From Modestobacter italicus (GTDB lineage Bacteria; Actinomycetota; Actinomycetes; Mycobacteriales; Geodermatophilaceae): a stretch of 64,000 nt of DNA. Below, one piece after another: positions 60,666 to 64,000 of this stretch; the first letter of the stretch is position 1, and every line of letters starts with the position of its first letter. Both the position numbers and the translations under genes were made by a program. Under the pieces are notes generated by a model, which worked only from the letters and a program-made list of their open reading frames with translations, made no database searches and was not told where the DNA came from. The stretch spans positions 5,456,001 through 5,520,000 of the forward strand of contig NC_017955.1 of NCBI RefSeq assembly GCF_000306785.1. Direction: 5' to 3'.

Positions 60666-63600
60666 GTGCTCGGCGACTGGCGGGAGATGGTCACCGACAC
60701 GGCGTTGACCGCGGCCGTCGGGCCCGACGTGCTCGACCGGGCCCGGCCCTACGTCGCCCGCGGCGTCCTCGACGTCCGGCTCGCCGACGGCGACCGCCGG
60801 CTCACCGGGCTGGTCCAGGGCGGTGCCGAGGCCCCCTACCGGACCACCGTCGTCCGCACCGACGGCGGCCGGGTGGGCTGGGCGGGGGCGTGCACCTGCC
60901 CGGTGGGCGACGACTGCAAGCACGCCGTGGCCATCCTGCTGTCCCTGCGGCCCGCCATCCAGTCCGCACCGGGCGGCCCGCCGCAGGTCCGCGGGTGGGA
61001 GCAGGAGCTCGAGGAGCTGGTCGCCGCCGCTGCCGAGCGCGCACCGCGCAGCACGGTGCCGATCGGGCTGCAGTTCGAGCTGGTCGAGCCCGAGCCCGGC
61101 CGCGGGCGCAGCTCGGCCGGCGCGCCCGGGGTGCAGCAGCGGCTGGTCCGGCTGCGGCCGGTGGTCCCCGGCCGGCGTGGCCAGTGGGTGCGCAGCGGGG
61201 TCTCCTGGCGGCAGCTGCAGTACGACAGCACCCGCGCGGGCTGGGACCCGGCGCACCTGGCCGCCATGCGCGCGCTGCACGCCACCCACCAGGCCGCCCG
61301 CAACCAGTACTACTCCTACGCCCCGGTCGACGTGTACCTGCACGAGTTCGGGCCGGGCCTGTGGCGGCTGCTCGCCGAGGCGGTCGCCGACGGGGTGCCG
61401 CTGGTGACGGCCGACCGCCCACCGCGGCCGGTGGTGCTCGCCGCCGCCGACGCCGACGTGGCGGTCGACCTGCGCCGCGAGGGCGACCGGACCGAGCTGT
61501 CCGCGGTGCTCCGGGTCGACGGCCGCACGGTCGACCCGGCACGGCTGTCCTTCCTCGGCACGCCACCGCACGGGGTCACCGTCGAGGGCCCCGCCGACAC
61601 CGGCCCCGCGCTGGTGCTCGCCCGCCTCGACTCCCCGGTGCCCCCGGCGCTGGCCGGCCTGGTCGCGCGCGGCGGGTCGATCGGCATCCCGGACGACGAC
61701 GTCGACCGGTTCCGCCGCGACTGGTACCCGGGGCTGGCCCAGGCCGTGCCGGTGATCTCCGGCGACGGCTCGGTGGAGCTGCCCGACGTCGTCCCGCCCC
61801 GGCTGGCCGTGGCCGTCCGCTACCCCGGCGACGGCACGGTGTGCGTGGGCTGGTCGGTCGACTACGGACCCGACCGGTCCTTCCCGGTGGAGGCCCCGGT
61901 GCTCCCGGCGCAGGGCCGCGACCCGGCCGCCGAGCTGCAGCTGGTCGAGGCGCTGCCCGGCCCGGTCGGCGGGCTCCCCGAGCTCTGGACGACGGAGCGC
62001 CGGCTGGCCGACACCGCAGAGCTGACCGGCATGGAGGCGCTGGAGTTCACCACCGCGGTGCTCCCGGCGCTGCGTGCCGACGGTGGGGTCGACGTCACGG
62101 TCGAGGGCACCCCGACCGCCTACCGGCAGACCCACTCGGCGCCGCAGATCAGCTTCACCGCCCGGGACAGCCGGGAGTCCGACTGGTTCGACCTCGGGGT
62201 CACCGTGACCATGGACGGCCAGCACGTGCCGTTCGCCACCCTCTTCTCCGCGCTCGCCGCCGGCCGCACCCGGCTGGTGCTGCTGTCGGGCACCTGGTTC
62301 TCCCTGCAGCGGCCGGAGTTCGAGCAGCTGCGGCTGCTCATCGAGGAGGCCCGGGCGCTGCAGGACGTGCCCGGCGACGGCGACGCGGTGCGGGTCAGCC
62401 GCTTCGCCGCCGGGCTGTGGGAGCAGCTGATGGGCCTCGGGGTCGTCGACGCGCAGAGCGAGCGCTGGACCCGCGAGGTGCGCGGCCTCATCGACGCCGA
62501 GCACGCCGAGCCCCCGCCGCCCCCGGCCGGGCTGGCCGCGCAGCTGCGGCCCTACCAGCACGAGGGCTACGGCTGGCTGTCGTTCCTCTGGGACCACGGG
62601 CTGGGCGGGGTGCTGGCCGACGACATGGGGCTGGGCAAGACGCTGCAGACCCTCGCCCTGCTGTGCCGGGCGCACGAAGCCGGGGAGCTGGACGACGCCC
62701 CGGTGCTGGTGGTGGCGCCGACCAGTGTCGTGTCGACCTGGTCCCGGGAGGCGGCCCGGTTCGCGCCGGGGCTGCGGGTGGTGGCGGTGGAGGAGACCGA
62801 GCGCAAGCGGGGCACCGCCCTGGCGCGCCGGGTGGCCGGCGCGCACGTCGTCGTCACCTCCTACGCCCTGTTCCGGATCGACGCCGAGGCCTGGACCGGG
62901 CTGCAGTGGCGCGGGCTGGTGCTCGACGAGGCCCAGTTCGTGAAGAACCACCGGGCCCGCACCTACCAGTGCGCGCGCCGGCTGGAGGCGCCGGTGAAGC
63001 TGGCGCTGACCGGGACACCGCTGGAGAACAGCGTGATGGACCTCTGGGCGCTGATGTCGATCGTCGCGCCCGGGCTCTTCCCCGACCCGCAGCGGTTCAC
63101 CGAGCAGTACCGGACGCCGATCGAGCGGGACGGCGACGCCGAGCGGCTGGCCGTGCTGCGCCGGCGGATCCGCCCGCTCGTGCGGCGGCGGACCAAGGAG
63201 ATGGTCGCCGCCGACCTGCCGCCGAAGCAGGAGCAGGTGCTCGAGGTGGTGCTCAACCCCCGGCACGAGAAGCTCTACCAGACCCACCTGCAGCGGGAGC
63301 GGAGCAAGGTCCTCGGCCTGGTCGACGACATGCAGAAGAACCGGATGACGATCTTCCGGTCGCTGACCCTGCTCCGGCAGCTGAGCCTGGACCCGGCGCT
63401 GGTCGACCCGGCCTACGCCGACGTCCGGTCCAGCAAGGCCGACGCGTTCCTCGACCAGCTGCGCGAGGTCGTCGCCGAGGGCCACCGGGTGCTCGTGTTC
63501 AGCCAGTTCACCCGGTTCCTGCGCGGCATCCGTGACCGGCTGGAGGCCGAGGGCATCGGCTGGGTGTACCTCGACGGGCAGACCCGCGACCGGGACGCCC

Positions 63601-63932
63601 GGATCGAGGAGTTCCGCACCGGCACCGCGCCGGCCTTCCTGATCAGCCTGAAGGCCGGCGGCTTCGGGCTGACGCTCACCGAGGCCGACTACGTCTTCGT
63701 GCTCGACCCGTGGTGGAACCCGGCCAGCGAGGCCCAGGCGGTCGACCGTGCGCACCGGATCGGGCAGGACAAGACGGTGATGGTCTACCGGCTGGTCGCG
63801 GTCGGCACGATCGAGGAGAAGGTGATGGAGCTCAAGGCCCGCAAGCAGGCCCTGTTCTCCCGCGTCGTCGACGACGGCGCGCTCGCCTCCGGCTCCCTCA
63901 CCGCCGACGACGTCCGCGGTCTGTTCGGCTGA
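60666..63932 (+). CDS. SWIM zinc finger and SNF2-family DEAD/DEAH-like helicase
   Basis: A 1088-residue DNA-dependent ATPase of the bacterial SNF2 (HepA/RapA-like) superfamily. The N terminus has a SWIM zinc finger, CTCPVGDDCKH (Cys76, 78, 84, His86), followed by a long region (about 100 to 600) usual in bacterial SWIM-SNF2 proteins. The motor has LRPYQHEGYGWL, DDMGLGKTLQT (Walker A, about 648 to 658), LVLDEAQFVKN (DEAQ box), LTGTPLENS, VFSQFTRFL, LKAGGFGLTLTEADYV and DRAHRIGQ. Likely roles are transcription recycling or DNA repair; substrate unknown. The start is a GTG behind TAGCCT. Confidence 0.94.
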   Translation: MLGDWREMVTDTALTAAVGPDVLDRARPYVARGVLDVRLADGDRRLTGLVQGGAEAPYRTTVVRTDGGRVGWAGACTCPVGDDCKHAVAILLSLRPAIQSAPGGPPQVRGWEQELEELVAAAAERAPRSTVPIGLQFELVEPEPGRGRSSAGAPGVQQRLVRLRPVVPGRRGQWVRSGVSWRQLQYDSTRAGWDPAHLAAMRALHATHQAARNQYYSYAPVDVYLHEFGPGLWRLLAEAVADGVPLVTADRPPRPVVLAAADADVAVDLRREGDRTELSAVLRVDGRTVDPARLSFLGTPPHGVTVEGPADTGPALVLARLDSPVPPALAGLVARGGSIGIPDDDVDRFRRDWYPGLAQAVPVISGDGSVELPDVVPPRLAVAVRYPGDGTVCVGWSVDYGPDRSFPVEAPVLPAQGRDPAAELQLVEALPGPVGGLPELWTTERRLADTAELTGMEALEFTTAVLPALRADGGVDVTVEGTPTAYRQTHSAPQISFTARDSRESDWFDLGVTVTMDGQHVPFATLFSALAAGRTRLVLLSGTWFSLQRPEFEQLRLLIEEARALQDVPGDGDAVRVSRFAAGLWEQLMGLGVVDAQSERWTREVRGLIDAEHAEPPPPPAGLAAQLRPYQHEGYGWLSFLWDHGLGGVLADDMGLGKTLQTLALLCRAHEAGELDDAPVLVVAPTSVVSTWSREAARFAPGLRVVAVEETERKRGTALARRVAGAHVVVTSYALFRIDAEAWTGLQWRGLVLDEAQFVKNHRARTYQCARRLEAPVKLALTGTPLENSVMDLWALMSIVAPGLFPDPQRFTEQYRTPIERDGDAERLAVLRRRIRPLVRRRTKEMVAADLPPKQEQVLEVVLNPRHEKLYQTHLQRERSKVLGLVDDMQKNRMTIFRSLTLLRQLSLDPALVDPAYADVRSSKADAFLDQLREVVAEGHRVLVFSQFTRFLRGIRDRLEAEGIGWVYLDGQTRDRDARIEEFRTGTAPAFLISLKAGGFGLTLTEADYVFVLDPWWNPASEAQAVDRAHRIGQDKTVMVYRLVAVGTIEEKVMELKARKQALFSRVVDDGALASGSLTADDVRGLFG

Positions 63933-63938
63933 GCCGGG

Positions 63939-64000
63939 TCACTCCGGCAGACCCGCCCAGCGACGGAGGGCAGCCGCCTGAGCAGCGGCGACGGAGTGCC
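63939..64000 (-). CDS. C-terminal end of a convergent gene, cut by window edge
   Basis: On the minus strand a reading frame enters from the window edge and ends VAAAQAAALRRWAGLPE before a TGA at 63941-63939, six bases past the SNF2 stop. The third-position GC bias and position fit the tail of a convergent gene. About 20 codons are too few to name it. Confidence 0.4.
   Translation of the reverse strand, partial: HSVAAAQAAALRRWAGLPE

Noticed and set aside
59702-63535. Plus-strand open frame of 1277 codons
   Set aside because: It crosses from antisense of the DUF4253 gene into a wrong frame of the SNF2 gene; the real frame has all helicase motifs.

Overview
The window is a very GC-rich, gene-dense piece of an actinobacterial chromosome. 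GTG starts are frequent, ATGA and GTGA stop/start overlaps are common, and many genes sit directly behind a TANNNT promoter element 6 to 8 bases from the start codon, as expected for leaderless transcripts. The mix of chemotaxis genes, a spore photoproduct lyase, a large NAD-dependent glutamate dehydrogenase and GylR-type glycerol control fits the Geodermatophilaceae (Blastococcus, Geodermatophilus, Modestobacter) or a close relative. That placement is inference from gene content, not a search result. I saw no rRNA, tRNA, CRISPR array or complete insertion sequence.

Layout. 1-5054: L-rhamnose catabolism (rhaI partial, rhaM) divergent from a LacI-type regulator and lutABC for L-lactate oxidation, with two operator-like palindromes between them. 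5030-13704: LCP ligase, acyl-ACP desaturase, exonuclease III, VOC protein, DUF222-HNH protein, spore photoproduct lyase, PP2C phosphatase, YaaA. 13726-22753: amidase, GH13 glucosidase, PGPGW membrane protein, 1639-residue glutamate dehydrogenase, holin-like protein. 23011-29951: TVP38-type membrane protein, a perfect LexA box with a long hairpin in front of a AAA-type ATPase, ZIP transporter, hydrolase, PAS-GAF-PP2C phosphatase, dicarboxylate symporter. 30069-41220: a leftward chemotaxis locus (cheA, cheW, two mcp, an unknown gene, cheB, cheR, cheY, a CheC/CheX-like gene, cheY, a second CheC/CheX-like candidate), broken up by hairpins. 41515-48826: otsAB, aldo/keto reductase, two small membrane proteins, a Gly-rich protein, and a LOV-GAF-PP2C blue-light phosphatase. 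48830-57967: glpD with an M20 peptidase, HMG-CoA lyase and flavin reductase on one strand; gylR, glpK, glpF and a second glpK on the other. 58026-64000: phosphoglucomutase, a DUF4253 protein, a SWIM-SNF2 helicase and the tail of one more gene.

How the parts work together. Rhamnose breakdown yields L-lactaldehyde, hence lactate, which LutABC would oxidise to pyruvate; the shared divergent control region suggests co-regulation. The glycerol genes share an identical 19-base inverted repeat in front of gylR/glpD and in front of glpF, a good candidate for the GylR operator. Trehalose synthesis, DNA repair (exonuclease III, photoproduct lyase), peroxide response (YaaA) and several sensor phosphatases suggest a stress-tolerant soil or rock-surface organism. 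The most unusual signals are the CTG-start LacI regulator, the LexA box plus hairpin, the two parS-like palindromes, the LOV phosphatase and the hairpin-partitioned chemotaxis locus.
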